The notes under the pieces: model-generated
Databases searched by the model: none
Seen by the model: only the letters and a program-made list of their open reading frames with translations
Told to the model about the DNA's origin: nothing
Origin: Siniperca chuatsi
Taxonomy: Eukaryota > Chordata > Actinopteri > Centrarchiformes > Sinipercidae
Reading direction: 5' to 3'
Assembly: GCF_020085105.1 (NCBI RefSeq)
Contig: NC_058047.1
Coordinates: forward strand, 20,230,001-20,294,000
DNA: 64,000 nucleotides
Shown: positions 21,172 through 34,079 of the stretch, one piece after another
How the letters are laid out: each line of letters begins with the position of its first letter
Position numbering within the stretch: the first letter of the stretch is position 1
Translations under genes and position numbers: made by a program

Positions 21172-21918
21172 TCAGTCGGACATGTATTGTCTTGGTGGAG
21201 AGTAGTTTATGTCTCCTCTGGAGGTGATTTTGCCAGGTGGAGCAGAGCAGGACAGGGACAACACCCCTGGGACCTGCTGCTCCTCCTCATCTGAGGTGGC
21301 TCTTGTTGGAATAGGCTTCAGTAGGGGGGCTCCAGGACGAGATGAATGGGTGGGTAGGAGATTTTGAGGGAGGACAAGGGGAGTGAGTAGGCCAGAGCCA
21401 GTAGTACCGGATGTGTTCAAATATGAATACCCTCTCATGGTATGGAGGGCATATGCAGGGATGAAAACAGGGTGAGACGGCTGGTGGCTTGGCATAACAG
21501 AAGAGTCTCTACCACCCCAGTAGTAGTCCCTCTGCAGGGACTGGTGGTGTGTGCTAGTAGGCTGTGTGCTGCTGTGGACATGGTGTTGCAGTTGGTTACT
21601 CTGGTGAGCAGTATAGGCTGCAGGGTGGACCAGGCCAAAGTGCAGCTTCATAGCCAGTAATTCAGTACTAAGCCTGGTATTTTCTTCTTTCAAGGCCATG
21701 AGATGACTCTCCAACACATAGTCATTCATCCTTCTCTTCTCCCGTGACCGTTTGGCTGCCTCGTTGTTCTTACGACGTTTCTCCCAGTAGAGGGCATCCT
21801 TCTTCTCTTCAGGTATGAACTCCCTTTTGCGACGGGGACCCTTACGTAGCAGCTCGTTTTCCGTCTGTACAATATGGCTGCCTTGGTCTCCATGGAAAGG
21901 TGATGACAGGGACTCCAT
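21172..21918 (-). CDS. NFIL3/E4BP4-like bZIP transcription factor (short form)
   Basis: Complete 248-residue frame in one exon. N-terminal to the bZIP is the NFIL3 signature [20 protein letters not shown]; the basic region [13 protein letters not shown] is at about 51-63 and a leucine zipper with heptads Leu69, Leu76, Leu83, Met90 follows. NFIL3 binds TTAYGTAA-type sites as a dimer and mostly represses transcription, acting in the circadian clock and immune development. The C-terminal 150 residues are His/Gln/Ser-rich and do not resemble mammalian NFIL3, which is about 460 residues long, so this is a short divergent paralogue. ATG context GCCATGG is strong. An acceptor (TTGATTTCAG, exon from 21,952) lies 34 bases before the ATG, matching NFIL3 genes, whose coding region sits in one exon after a non-coding exon. 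The upstream exon is not located. Fish have several nfil3-x genes; I cannot assign the number. Confidence 0.85.
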   Translation of the reverse strand: MESLSSPFHGDQGSHIVQTENELLRKGPRRKREFIPEEKKDALYWEKRRKNNEAAKRSREKRRMNDYVLESHLMALKEENTRLSTELLAMKLHFGLVHPAAYTAHQSNQLQHHVHSSTQPTSTHHQSLQRDYYWGGRDSSVMPSHQPSHPVFIPAYALHTMRGYSYLNTSGTTGSGLLTPLVLPQNLLPTHSSRPGAPLLKPIPTRATSDEEEQQVPGVLSLSCSAPPGKITSRGDINYSPPRQYMSD

Positions 21919-21952
21919 GGCAGATGAAAAATGACTAACAACCGACAGAGAC

Positions 21953-23966
21953 CTGAAATCAATAGAGGAGAGTTTTTAGTCTCACTTTAGCGGTTGAGTA
22001 ATACAGGTACTTCCTTCTTGTATAATGGTAACCTTATCTGATTTGCGTTTTACCTCGTCTTATCTTGGTTTGTCTTCACTGAAAGCACCGTAGTATGTCT
22101 GAATGCAGTGATGATTGGAGTCTGTGAGACTATACTGCTGACAATCTGTTTACATGTGATATCCAAAGTCCACAGCTGTCAGCTATGGGGGAAAAATTAT
22201 GAAAAGTCAACAATAGGTCATTTTCATGTCGGAAAGTTTGTTCATTATAAGAACAGCAAAACTACAACAACTGAGTTAGTGTTGAATGTCATTGTGATGT
22301 CATTCTGAGATGATAAAAACTGTCGAGAATCTTAATGATATTTACCTTGATTTGCGAATTTAATCCACTTATGTGTTTGTGCTAGCCATGTAGAGCCTGT
22401 ACATCCAAAGGAGTCTCTTGCTAGTCTAGCAGAAAAGCAGTAGTGCGTAGGCAAGGCTGCACATACTGTATGTGTTTTTTCATTCTGTGAAAAGCTGCAG
22501 AGGCCACTACAGTGCACTCGGTTGCATCTAGCTTCGTCTAACACCTCCAGCACACAAACCCCCCTTGCTGACCTCCCCTCACCTCATACCTGTCTAGACC
22601 ACATGAGAAAATGTGACGGGAAACATTAAGAAGACAAAGAAGAATGTGGACTAATGTGTTAGATGTTAGTTGCTGTTATATACAGTTATTTACAACAATG
22701 AGTTCATGCAGCAGCAATCATACCTAGTTCTGTATTTCAAATATATAATAGCTAATGTACTAATCTGCACCATGGGTTGTTGAGAGCTCACTTTGGAGAG
22801 TTTGCACACATAATCTAACAGATTAGTCTAGTCCAAAACTTAAACTAAACATAAACATAACGTTCAACTATGCATAAACCTCTCTGTCACTGTTTTTGCA
22901 AAGTAAATCAAAAATGATATGTGAAAATGAACAGAAACTTTCTTGATATTGCAGAATTTCTGTAGCCAGTAAGTTACTGTTTTACAGTAACTATATTTGG
23001 TTCACTTGAGTGGAGGAGAGATGATTAATTGAACGTGTCATATAGAAATTACAAACTGTATATACATCTTTTCACAATCAGCTCAGTTTAGATTTAAAAA
23101 AGGAGCCCCTTCAATAGTTGAGTTTGAGTCTGACAATGCTTTCTGTTTCACACTTTATCTCCCCCATCTTCCTCTTTGATGGACTCGTCCATCTAGTAAT
23201 CACTTCCCCTTCTCCATCTCTTTTATCTACTTGCCTCACTTCATTCTTCTACATAGTGGGGAAGAAAAGGCAGTCAGTAAGGGTTTGTCCATTACGTTGC
23301 ATAAGTCAGAAGGTAAATTCAATATTTTGAATAACTGCTCTGATAGGAATGCTGGCAGCTTTTAATATAGTCTCTTTCATTTGCGTGGGTTTGTGGGTGG
23401 TTTCATGGGAAGCTGTGCAAGAAGGATGAACATTGTGTTGAAACCACAGCCAGCCCTGTGTGCGTGCAATCGTACGTAGAAACACATACAGACAGACACC
23501 GAGTCACACACACACATTGAGCTTACACACACGCTTTTTAATTCATTGATATTTTCCCCACGTCATATTCTCGCAAACAACACTATAGCTGATAAGTTAA
23601 TTTCTAATCAGATGTCATGCAGTACTTTATGCTTATGTTTACATGTCATACCTCATAAATGAGCTGAGTCTATTATTATATATTAAATTATCCTGCATGT
23701 CAGTCCTCTTCAGTTGTAAGTTCTCATTTTTATTTCTGTTATCCACACTTATAGCAACATCGGAGCATATTCACTGACCATATAGTCGTATTGTGTCGTG
23801 CCAGAGAGACTGAGCCAGAAGCATCAAAACGAGGCCGTGCGCCCTGTGTGTGGTGGTGAGAACACACATCAGGTTAAAAATATTCAAGCCTGTGCCCAGC
23901 AAGAACGTAGACCCGAAGCCCGAATGTGTTTGTTTGTCTGTGTGAGAACATGCACACTTGCATACT

Positions 23967-23998
<32 letters not shown>

Positions 23999-25197
23999 TG
24001 ACACAAAGACTAAGCGTTGTATACTCTGCAACTCTGGTGCTAGCAAACCCAAAAAAGCAACAGCAGGAAGAGAGCAAACAATAATCATGCAGGGAGACAC
24101 AGAGAGAGAGAAAATAAAAAAAAGAGAGGGTTCCTGAGTGAAATCTCTCTTGAGGCTGAGCCTGCTCACAACTCTGCTGCACAGTTGCACCTGTTTCTTA
24201 TTGACTAATTATAGCCAGCCTGCTTTTTAGTAAGGAACTCTCAAACTTCTTCTTTTTGTACCTATCCGTTTTCTCATACTCAGCCATCTGCTGCTGTGTT
24301 GCTGTGTGCCCTGCCAGCCATTGTTAAAATAACTACCTATAGGAGGAAGAATTGGTCAGTCTATATTTTGTGGCTTTTCACCTCAATGTACTATGTTCAT
24401 GTCTATTGTAAACTGCCATTGTGGAAATTAGAGTGAATGAATGCTCTCTTGGGGGAATAAAGAATTTGCCACAGTTCATGTCTTGAATTGTCCGTTAACG
24501 CATAAATTCCTTGACGTGCAGTGCTAATAACTAATGGCACCATCTTTCCCTGTTCTCTTTATATATTGTAAATGGAAAGCACCATAAAAACATAAAATTC
24601 ACTTTTTAAAACTGCTGACTATAGGCCTACATGGAAATTAAACTGTAATCAAAGTATTTTCATCATCATGAAAAGAGGAAACTATATGAAATATTCTTAG
24701 TATGCTACTAAGCCATCAATGTTATCGTGTAATAAATAATGGATGGATGGACTGTATCTTTTATTTAAGTCTTCTCAATTCTGTGTTTTACCCTCATAGA
24801 ACATATACAGTCGCCTCCTTATATCCAATAGTTATATACTATAGGAGGGTGATTTATACTTTGTTTTGTTGCACTTAAAACCATCAGGATGAGATGTGAT
24901 GTACTGAAAGCTCTTGATATCTGTCAGACGGGTATGAGAAGGGTTATGGAATTTCAATTAGGCCGAACTCCTTGAAATAGTAAAATAATTGTTGCCTTCA
25001 TAGAGTATAGAACAAGAACTTAGGTTTCTCTCAGTTTGAGTACGTGTGGCTTCAGCAGCCAGCACAATAATAAACAAAAGGCAGAAATACTCGTTTCTCG
25101 TGTGATGTTTGCAGCCCATCACAATCTCAGGCTTCATATATGTGTATTGTGCAACCGGGACCAAATACGCCAAAAAATGTTTCCCTTTTATAATTCA
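21953..25197. other. Upstream/intergenic region of the first NFIL3-like gene
   Basis: Should contain the promoter and non-coding first exon of the NFIL3-like gene to the left, but I cannot place them. A TG/AG microsatellite runs at about 23,968-23,998 and a retroelement-like tail (GGGGGAATAAAG) near 24,452-24,463. No coding exon recognised. Confidence 0.4.
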
Positions 25198-25583
25198 TAC
25201 TGTGTGATCAAAAGAATAGAAACACCTGTGCGATGCAGTACAATACAATACCTTAAACGTTTTGGTAATGCTTTAGCTCTTAGTATGTTGACTCAACTCT
25301 GTGGTGTTGTATTGGACATTGATATATTGCAAGGTATTCTTGATATTTCTTCCACCTCACATCTATGCAGGATAGAAGTTTTAGAAACACCTTACAATAC
25401 AGAGCAATCTGAAACAACACCACAAGCTACAGCCTCAAAAATGACTGTTTGAATCAACACGTCTCTGACACAGTGTCACAAAAACGGAACATGATCATTT
25501 TTTTAAAGGATTTATTGCAGTGCTATTCTACTAGATAACATTACAATGCAGAGACGTTTCTAGTTTTTTGGTCACTCAGTGTA
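25198..25583. mobile_element. Short DNA transposon/MITE with about 25-bp inverted ends
   Basis: The left end TACTGTGTGATCAAAAGAAT (from 25,199) pairs with the right end read on the - strand, ACTGAGTGACCAAAAAACTA (to 25,583), with a few mismatches; both continue with AGAAAC. About 385 bases long with no transposase gene. Inverted ends around 'GTGACCAAAA' resemble mariner/Tc-type elements of fish. Confidence 0.5.
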
Positions 25584-28500
25584 AAAATGACAAAAAATCA
25601 AATTATAATAGTACAGTTTACATGACTCAAACGTTTTGTGTTTAGGTTAAGGAACATTAAAATCACACTGCACCACACTGTACGTCCTTGATTTCACATA
25701 TCTTTACAACTTTAGTAAACGTCCCTTTTACCAGATAACAAAACTTTTCGAGCTCAAGTATCCTGAATAAATATTTGATTATTTTGATTACATATATATT
25801 TGAAAATTTCAGTTACTTAACCCCCAGTTTGGCCAGTTTATAAATTATATTGTAAATTATCAATATTTTACGGTAAGGACTTTTACAATAGAAACACACC
25901 ATGTAAAAAACTGTCCTCCTAAATTATCTTGCAGATTTTACAAGGTAGTAACACTTCCTCTTCCTTAAACAATTCTTGACAAATAATAGAGTAACATTTT
26001 CAGGTAATGCTTTCTGAAGGAATTGATTTTGTTTTGATAATATACATAAAAAATATGATCAACTGAAACGCCTGGTCACTTATTCCTGTATTTTGGCAAC
26101 ATATGAAAAGGAATGATTCCAAAAGAGTTAACCATCAATTTCACAGCATACAGCTTTTTGTTGTGCCGTGATCAGCACTAGAGAACGGTAGTATATGCGT
26201 AAAAAAACCATCTATCCATTGGCCACTAACACCTAAACCATTTCCTCCCCCGAATCCCTCAGCTGTTTACCTGCAGGGTCCAAAACATTTTAGACATGAA
26301 AAAGAGCTTGAGGCCTTACCTTATGCAAAAAGTCCACTGCTGCAGAGGTGCCAACGAGCTAATTCAGAGATATCTCGCTCTAACCCAGTACTAATATACA
26401 ACTTAGAGCAGGGAACTCTCCTTTGAGACTGCGTCACGAAATGGATGCACATATAAGTAGAAGGGGGTTGATAAGGTCTTGTTGCTTTCAGTCCTACCCT
26501 TTCACCTCCCACCTTCTTTGCTTTCTCTCACTCTTTGTGTTGTTTTCCTCACTGTAACTGGGACTGTCCACCTCTGTTGTCACATGAAAAGTGTCTGACT
26601 GGCCCGCTTGATCTTCATAGTGCTGTGGTGTTGGTGGTTTTCAATTTCAAACTGACATATTTTGTGTGTTGTATGGTAGAATTGCAGAGGTATATGCATT
26701 TAACACCCCAGAGTATAGTAATGCCACACCATTATTTCATTCTTCAAGCAAATTCATGCCATTTTTTTTTTTTTTGTCTTTGCAGTGTATTGCTGTGTTG
26801 TTTGCTGTGCCGTAGCTGCATTGTGATGTGTTGTGTAGTATTCAGTTACATGTTTCATCCACACAGACATTTTATGTCAGGCACATACCTGAATGCCTCT
26901 TTCCAGAAAAAACTTAAACGACGTAGTAGTAGTGGTAGTAGTAGTACAAGAGACTAAGCCACAACAGCCAGGGAAAAGATATCACCAGAATTATGTGTCT
27001 TTCAGATATTTACAGTAAAGCATAACTGAGAGGAGTAAACTGAAGTTTCTGTATGAGTGTTAAATAAATCTTTGGCACCTCAGATTCACAGAAAAAAAGA
27101 GAAGTCTTTGTCACTTATCAGCGTAGATGTCAAAGTTACGACTACATGTCTGCACATTTATTATCCTCTCACTGATCTGCTTTTTGCAATACACTTTGCC
27201 CACTTTAGAATCACTTGTTAAACATTATAGGAAGACAAATTAACTTTGTAATTGGAATTTTAAACACATACTTTTGTTCTGACAAAAGCATGAAATTTTA
27301 CCCTAACCCACATTTCTATGTATAGACAGGTCACATGTAGACAAGTAAGGTTTTGCTTCCTGTTGTGATGCGCTTAAGCTGTTAATGTTAAAAAAAAAAA
27401 TGCAGCAGAGATCCATGTGGACACTAAAATGCTTTATTGTTGTCATACGGCCAAGAAGACGCAGTCTAACCTGCACGTCTAACAAACTTATTTTCAAGCT
27501 CAAGTATTTGCACTAGGCATGTGTATGTCCTCTTGTCGACAACTGAAAGGATATTACATAAACATTACAATTGAACATCATCTGACATTAAACAAAGAAA
27601 CAAAGTAGAAACTATTTGTGAGCTGTATGAACCAGAGTTGATGATTTAGTGGACTGACATTTTGCAACCAGTAAACTGAGACAGTTATTTTGTGCTGATA
27701 TTAGTTTCCAAATTAAGATGATCCATGAAGTCAGACTAAATCTTCCTGACATCCCTTATGTCCTATTGCAAAGTACATTTTATTTTTTGTTTTAATCTGT
27801 GAAAACAAGTTCAAGATATATTCTTTTACAAATGATTGTGCACAAAACATGTAAAATGTTAAGCTTTTTTTTTTTTAGAACACTTCAATACCTTTTTGAA
27901 GAAGGATGATTTTGTTTGTAACAGGATCACCAGATGATATTAAAAACAAATTTTGTTCCTACTCATGTTTTATTTTGTATAAAATCTGTAAATGTTACAT
28001 AAATATAAATGTGTTCACTTCATTTACTCTTTAGTAGTTTCTTGTTCACGTATCTTACCCTACTAGAAAAAAAAAATACATACATACTGGAGAGGCAGAA
28101 ACAATTTATTGTGAATTGTGCATTCACCACTTGCAGCATCCTGACAGAGGCAACTCCACCAGTAGTGTCCTGTAGCGCCCTCTGCTGGTGGCCTCGGGAA
28201 CACGTGCTGGCAGACTGGGGGACCCCTTGTTATGATGCCACTACAGAATCTTGTTAAATATGACAACCAGGGGGAATAAATCCGTTTTCAACAACTCTTT
28301 TGTTACAACAGCAATAAACATTACATTGAAAAACTAACCGTAACCGAAGCGCCGCAGGAAGCTGAACTTTTACAGAAATTAAAAGTGGAACTTTTCTAAG
28401 GCCTGCGGAGCGACTCAACGTGATTACTTTGTAATAATTCATAAGCCTGGACATAAGCTTATTTGATAGCGACAACGCCAGTAAAGAGATCTTCAAGATA

Positions 28501-29558
28501 GATTTCCCCTGCAGTGCATGCAGAAAAATGAGAGTTTGATGATTGATTCAAATGCCATTTAGGAGCTACTGGTGTTTAAAATACCATCAATCTTTTATTT
28601 TCCCAACCTTTGCACCATTGCTAAAAAAAACATTTTGCAGAGATATGACATAAACGATTGATATCGTCATTAAAGGTTGGATAATCCCCCACCGTTTTCT
28701 GTTCTTTGGCTGTACAAACGGCTTAATTTCAAGCATTTACTTAATGTATTGATATTCCTGACTTAAACAAGAATTAAGCACAAAAGAGTGGCATAACCAT
28801 GCAGATGCAGTATCGAGGAGGATATCTCACAGAGAGCCTACAGATAAACGGTTCAACGTTTGGTTTTCCATTGAATCAAAGTCTGCTGGGAAATCACGCA
28901 GTGGGGATAAAGGGGAATACCGAGGCAAGCACCTAGTTTCACTGGCTCAGTCGCCGATGTTTACCGCACATGAGCGGTAAAAATTCACAAACAATTAATC
29001 AAATCAATCCAATAATTTCATTTAGGTCTCTAATATCCCAAATCATAACTAAAAACTGTTTGTATCTCCAGCTACTACATTTATTGGCCTACAACTTCAC
29101 ATAATTCAAATATCATTAGCCTAATGAAAGGTTGAAATAGGCTGTATTATGTATGCCTATTGTTAAACAGGTTGAGTGGATCTCTGACAGCACTGGTCCG
29201 TGCGTGCAATGTAACCGCTGTTTCATTCTGATAAACACATTTGAAACCACAGAAAGTCAGACAGTAAGTCCACAGTGTGAACGCTCTCTGTATTTCTGCA
29301 AATATGCCTTTAACCTAATTCACATTTTCCTGTTTTCATACGACCAAAGACCAAATTGAAAGGCCTATACGTTGTAATTAAAATGTTCTAAAAATATAAA
29401 GCGTCTTTTGTATTCTTTGGCATTTAAAAAAATCCACAGTTGTAGCATAATTAGCCTACATTTTTACAAGACATAATTGCAGCATCAAAAATATACAGTA
29501 AAGCTTTGCCCCCCTCCTGTAATAAACGCCATGACAAACTGTCAATCAAACTGTCCTG
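25584..29558. other. Intergenic, no gene seen
   Basis: No exon-like frame. Small repeats: poly-T near 26,762-26,776 and a GTA/GTG triplet run at 26,925-26,951. The right end should contain the 3' UTR of the - strand NFIL3-like gene; TTTATT at 29,090-29,095 is a candidate polyadenylation signal about 460 bases after its stop codon. Confidence 0.4.
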
Positions 29559-30665
29559 TTAGCGTCCATCGGGACTGAGGTGCATCCCGAGTTGAGACAG
29601 CGCTGCCGGTGCACTGCTGAGGCGGCTCTTGAATCCTCTGTGAATGTCTGCCTCCACACCGAGACCCTGGCCTTGTCTCTCCTGTATGTAGAGAGGCAGG
29701 CCGGAGTAGACGACCGGTGGGGACAGGTAGGAAGACCGCCAAGGCAGCAGAAAATTATTACACACAGCCGGGTTATTCAGATGGGGCAGCAGCCAATTTT
29801 GAGGTGGGTATGACAGGATGGGGGCATGGTGGAGCGTGTCAGCTGTGGGCAGAAATACTCGGATGGAGGAGGCGGGATGGGAAGACACATCGGCGGAGTT
29901 GGGGATGTCATCGCTGGAGGAGACCTGTCGCAGAGCATCCATCTCTGTCTCCGCTGACCTCCCGCCCTCCAAACCCGCTCGGGGAGAGAGGGCACGGGGC
30001 CCGGAGAGGGGGAAGAGGCCTCGCTGTGTGCCACCATTGTGAGGACTTTCTGGATTAAAACCACCAACACCTCTAGTTGAGCTAATACAAGGGATCTTAG
30101 CCTGAAATGGGTGGATTGCCGCTTCTTGTTGCATCATACCCAGGATAGAAGATGGGCTGCTCCTGCTGTCGCCCCAGAGTCCTGCCTGGAAGAGGGCAGG
30201 GGTGTGAGCCGATCTAGGTGATAAGGGCAGAGTAGAAGCTTCAACAGATGTAGTGGATGCTGCTTTGCTCTTTTCTGCACTTAGGCTGCTGTGATACTGC
30301 AGACTGAGCACCTGAGCCCGCAGCTGCGCGTTCTCGTCGTTCAGAGCCAGCAGCTGACCCTCCAGCATCACGTCCTTCAGCCTCCTTTTCTCCCTCGAAC
30401 GCTTGGCTGCCTCGTTGTTCTTGTTTCGCTTATCCCAGTAGGCGGCATCTTTCTTGTAGGCGGGGATCATCTCTCTCTTGCGGCGCGTAACGGGGCTTAC
30501 GTGGCTGCTGCAGGTCCGTAAACGCAGGAGACGTTGAGCCAGCAAGGTGGACCGTGCCACCGGGAAGAGGAGTCCAGGCTCCATGTAGCCGCTGCACTCG
30601 ACTGAGGAGGAGGGCTGGCACGGAGCAGCGGTCCCAGGACCGTCAGGGCTCCTCGAAGTGGACAT
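29559..30665 (-). CDS. NFIL3/E4BP4-like bZIP transcription factor (long form)
   Basis: Complete 368-residue frame in one exon. The NFIL3-type block [20 protein letters not shown] begins near residue 61, the basic region [13 protein letters not shown] is at about 83-95, and the zipper heptads are Leu101, Leu108, Leu115, Leu122. A 60-residue N-terminus precedes the bZIP; the C-terminal 240 residues are Ser/Pro-rich and unlike those of the neighbour at 21 kb. Expected role: nuclear, dimeric, mostly repressing factor at D-box-like sites. The ATG is nine bases after a good acceptor (GATTCCCCCAG, exon from 30,674). The intron holds an (AGAT)n run close to the acceptor, and a candidate first exon lies near 31.7 kb. 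With the 21-kb gene it forms a same-strand pair 7.6 kb apart, probably an old tandem duplication, given how far the sequences differ outside the bZIP. Confidence 0.87.
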   Translation of the reverse strand: MSTSRSPDGPGTAAPCQPSSSVECSGYMEPGLLFPVARSTLLAQRLLRLRTCSSHVSPVTRRKREMIPAYKKDAAYWDKRNKNNEAAKRSREKRRLKDVMLEGQLLALNDENAQLRAQVLSLQYHSSLSAEKSKAASTTSVEASTLPLSPRSAHTPALFQAGLWGDSRSSPSSILGMMQQEAAIHPFQAKIPCISSTRGVGGFNPESPHNGGTQRGLFPLSGPRALSPRAGLEGGRSAETEMDALRQVSSSDDIPNSADVSSHPASSIRVFLPTADTLHHAPILSYPPQNWLLPHLNNPAVCNNFLLPWRSSYLSPPVVYSGLPLYIQERQGQGLGVEADIHRGFKSRLSSAPAALSQLGMHLSPDGR

Positions 30666-30702
30666 GGGACTAGACTGGGGGAATCAAAAGTGTCAATCAA
30701 AC

Positions 30703-30790
<88 letters not shown>

Positions 30791-30791
30791 C
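30703..30791. repeat. (ATCT)n tetranucleotide microsatellite
   Basis: About 22 perfect units. Lies in the 5' UTR intron of the NFIL3-like gene on the - strand, where it reads (AGAT)n, about 30 bases before that intron's acceptor. Confidence 0.95.
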
Positions 30792-31670
30792 TTCATTAAT
30801 ATAATAAATATGCTTAAAACGTGTCCCTGAATTAAGCTATATGCAGTGGTTGATACTTGTTACTAAGTAACTAAACTGTTAACTGAAGGCTACCTAATTT
30901 TAAAGTTACTCAATTTTGAGATACTCTACTTGATGGAAATATTTTACTTTGTAGGCATCTCCATTATTTGACTATTACATTATTTCAGATTTTAGCCCAC
31001 ATAGGAAGACATAGCTCATGGAATTATTATTTGAAAGATTATACAAAGCAGGTAAAAATAGCTCCACCCCGACCAGCTACAACATTAACTGTTGGATATA
31101 TGTTAATGCATTAGTAATAATAATGCAATAATATAACTATGGCCATGAAAAGAACCATTCTGCATAACAAACACTTTTACTTTTAACACAAAAGTGCATT
31201 GTGCTGAGTTACATTTGAAGTACGTTTTACTTGAGTACATTTTTGAATGCAGGATTTTAACGAGTATTTTGCATTGTGGTAGGCTACTTTAAAGGATCAA
31301 GATCGTTATTTCTGTTAACAGCAAAGACTACAGTGAAGAGTTGTAAGATTTAATTAAAAACATTATTAAAATCAGCAAAAGGTAACTTAAGTAAGCGAGT
31401 AGATTAATAAATCGTAGTCATTTTTCGTTTCCCACAAACCAAGTCAAACCTGATCATTAGACAGTGTTACAGTGTTGAACTCGCCGCACTGACCTGAATG
31501 AAAAGATGTCACCTGTGGGATGATTTGGTAGACAGGATCACCCTTGAGAGAGCTTGATGTAATTCTGCAACACACACAGCAACGCACAGCGTTTGACATA
31601 GCACTTATGATTATATGTAGCCTACAAGTTTTTGAACGTTACGTATTTCCCCGGAGAAGGCTGCCCTTAC

Positions 31671-31700
31671 CAGGCTATCACAATCAGCGGTGCTGAAGAG
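31671..31700 (-). other. Candidate non-coding exon 1 of the NFIL3-like gene
   Basis: On the - strand a good donor (CTG|GTAAGG, GT at 31,669-31,670) lies about 55 bases downstream of a TATA-like box. It would splice to the acceptor at 30,674, just before the ATG, leaving an intron of about 1 kb. The exon's 5' edge is estimated from the TATA position. Confidence 0.4.
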
Positions 31701-31719
31701 AGCCGAGCTGCTGGGCGGC

Positions 31720-31757
31720 TCTCACATATAGCCTACTGTATGCATGCAGCCAATCGC
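31720..31757 (-). promoter_or_regulatory. Candidate promoter of the NFIL3-like gene
   Basis: Read on the - strand: an inverted CCAAT box (CCAAT on + at 31,750-31,754) and then a TATA-like GGCTATATGTG (about 31,723-31,733), just upstream of the candidate exon. Inside the intron at 31,639-31,646 is TTACGTAT, one base from the TTACGTAA site bound by NFIL3 and PAR-bZIP factors, so self- or clock-regulation is possible. Confidence 0.35.
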
Positions 31758-34079
31758 GTTGTGTCCTCGCGCTGTCTGTTTCATGCTGTGGAAACTTAGC
31801 AGGCAACTTCACTTGGAGAGCGGAAGTCCAAGACAACAGTGTGGTCACGATCAAACCAACAGGTGAAACTGAAATGAGTCACTTTGGATCAACTGCCCTA
31901 CTTATTGCTCTTGTTAATTTAGTTTACTGGATATCCATTCGCATGATCATATGCACATTGCCTGCATAACGGTGCATTTATGCAGCCTTTGCCACTAAGC
32001 TTTGTTTGTATAGGCTGTAGCCAAAGCAGACTTTACACATGGGTTTGCATTAAAACGGGAACGAAACAATTTATCGGTGGTTCTAAAAATAAATAAAAGC
32101 AAATAAATAGAGAAATCACACAAAACATTTATTTAATAAGGTAATTTAAAGATGAATTGACATGTTTTCACCACAAAACATTGACAGCCTTCAAAGTTGC
32201 TCTCAATACATCTACCATGCTCTGTCGCTCAGCAAGGCAGCTCAAAAAGCTCTTCAAAATGTGGAAATTACTACAAAACAAAAAACAACAACAAAAGAGG
32301 GTGCCCAATCTCTTTTCCAAGGATTTCTTCCAATACCATGGGGAAATTATGCCCAACTGTAAAGTATGCATCTTTAACTCCTCCCTGATTATCTGCACAT
32401 TTTACTGTAAATGTGCCCTCAATGAAATTTAAGGAGAGATATTGAATTGGTCTGTTCATCTGTCAGTCTAACCAGTCAATGTATACAGTATATGATGCTG
32501 CCAAATTGTATTTTCGCAAATTAGACAAATTACTTAAGGAGTCACTGTTGGTCAAACAGCATACACATTTCTTTGACACCACTTAATTGTGTATTTAATT
32601 AGAAACAGTGACGAGAGGTTTTTACATTTTATTTGGCATTGCATTACCCAATTTGTGAAGCGAAAACTCCTGCTCACATGGATAAATTATGTCTACTCCA
32701 CATGGTTCATCTCTTTGGTTGGTCCATCGATCCATGTGTCCAATCAACACTTCAGAGGGAGTTATGTCGGCCTTAAAACTGATGAGTTACTGTCAGCCAC
32801 ACCTGTACTTTGACAGTAATGCTTACATCTTATGCTAAATGTTAGCATGTTATCTGTGCATGTTACATGTTAACATGCTATCATGCTAAACATACTGTAC
32901 ATGCATGCCAACATGTGTATGAAAGATGTACGGTGCCATGCATTCAGTTAGCATGATAGCATGCTAAACATACCAATGCATTAAGCATTTTAACATGATA
33001 ATTTGCTCATATGGTTAACGTCTTAAACTGAACATTTTTTGCCCCACTGGTGAGAAGAATCTTTCAGTTATTTATCAGTTCCTATCCAACAATTTTATCT
33101 GGTGTGTAGTGAACATTAGAGCCTCACAAGGCCGCCAATGGTGCTACAAATAATTAATCTAAAATGCTGATTGGCCTGAAGCTGTATGGTTGATGTTGCA
33201 CACAAAAAGTCAGACATTTATTTTTTTTCATTAGCTGCAAACCTGTTCACCATTGAAGACCTTAGCAAGTTCAGGTCAACAGGAGAAGCACCATACGAAG
33301 AGGCATGAAAACAGCTTCTCCCCCCAAGTGGTGAAGGCATCTGATCTGAACGTCACAACCGCACTAAACAATGCCACCAAAATGGAAAACCACACTACAT
33401 TGTACAAGATCACTCTTCTGCAGATTTCATTGTGGTGTGCTGAGTGTGGGGGCTGTCCAGATCAGGAGGGGGATGTCCTCTGAGCTATCAGCTCTGTGTT
33501 TGTAGAAAACTCCAGCAGATTTTTCTTTCTGACTCACTGTAACCACAGAGGCCACAGTCTGCAATGTTCCAACAGTCAGGTTAGTCTTTCAGTAAAAGTT
33601 AGTCTCCAGATTTTTAAAGAGGTAGTAACATATCAGATTGCATTGATTGCTGCTGATTAGTCTCATGGCTTTGATGAGAAGTAAACGCATAAACATGGTC
33701 ACACAGAAACACACAGGAAGGGCACAGACTTAACACCACCTTGTAGCAACAAGAAGGTGTATTTATGAACAATAAAGCCATCCAGTACAGATGTAAAATG
33801 ATGCAGCTGAGGGTTCATTAATAAATGCAGGACTGATATATTGTATATATAATGATGTATATAAGTTATTCAACTTTGATTGACTGTACTGTACAGTACT
33901 GACTGAATCGTCTTGAGGAAGACTCATTGTCACTGTTCAAATGAACATGCTCACAGAGCATTGTGGTATGTCATGGTGGGCCTGCATAATTTTTACCACT
34001 GCCACTCTCTCATTGTGTGGCATCAACCACATCCTGACTGCATGTTGCAGATGACTCTGTATGTGGATGATTAATCTTA
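31758..34079. other. Intergenic, degenerate ATGCTAA repeats
   Basis: No gene. 32,835-33,000 is built of loosely repeated TTAGCATG/CATGCTAA motifs, as in a dispersed fish repeat (compare 49.6-50.1 kb). Nothing else recognised. Confidence 0.4.

Noticed and set aside
23771..24190. 139-codon frame on the - strand
   Set aside because: Driven by TG/AG simple repeats; no domain and no splice context.
29580..30621. Other frames over the NFIL3-like gene
   Set aside because: They are overlaps of the real bZIP frame, which has family motifs and a proper start.
30703..30791. CRISPR-like array
   Set aside because: A perfect four-base microsatellite without spacers in a vertebrate genome.
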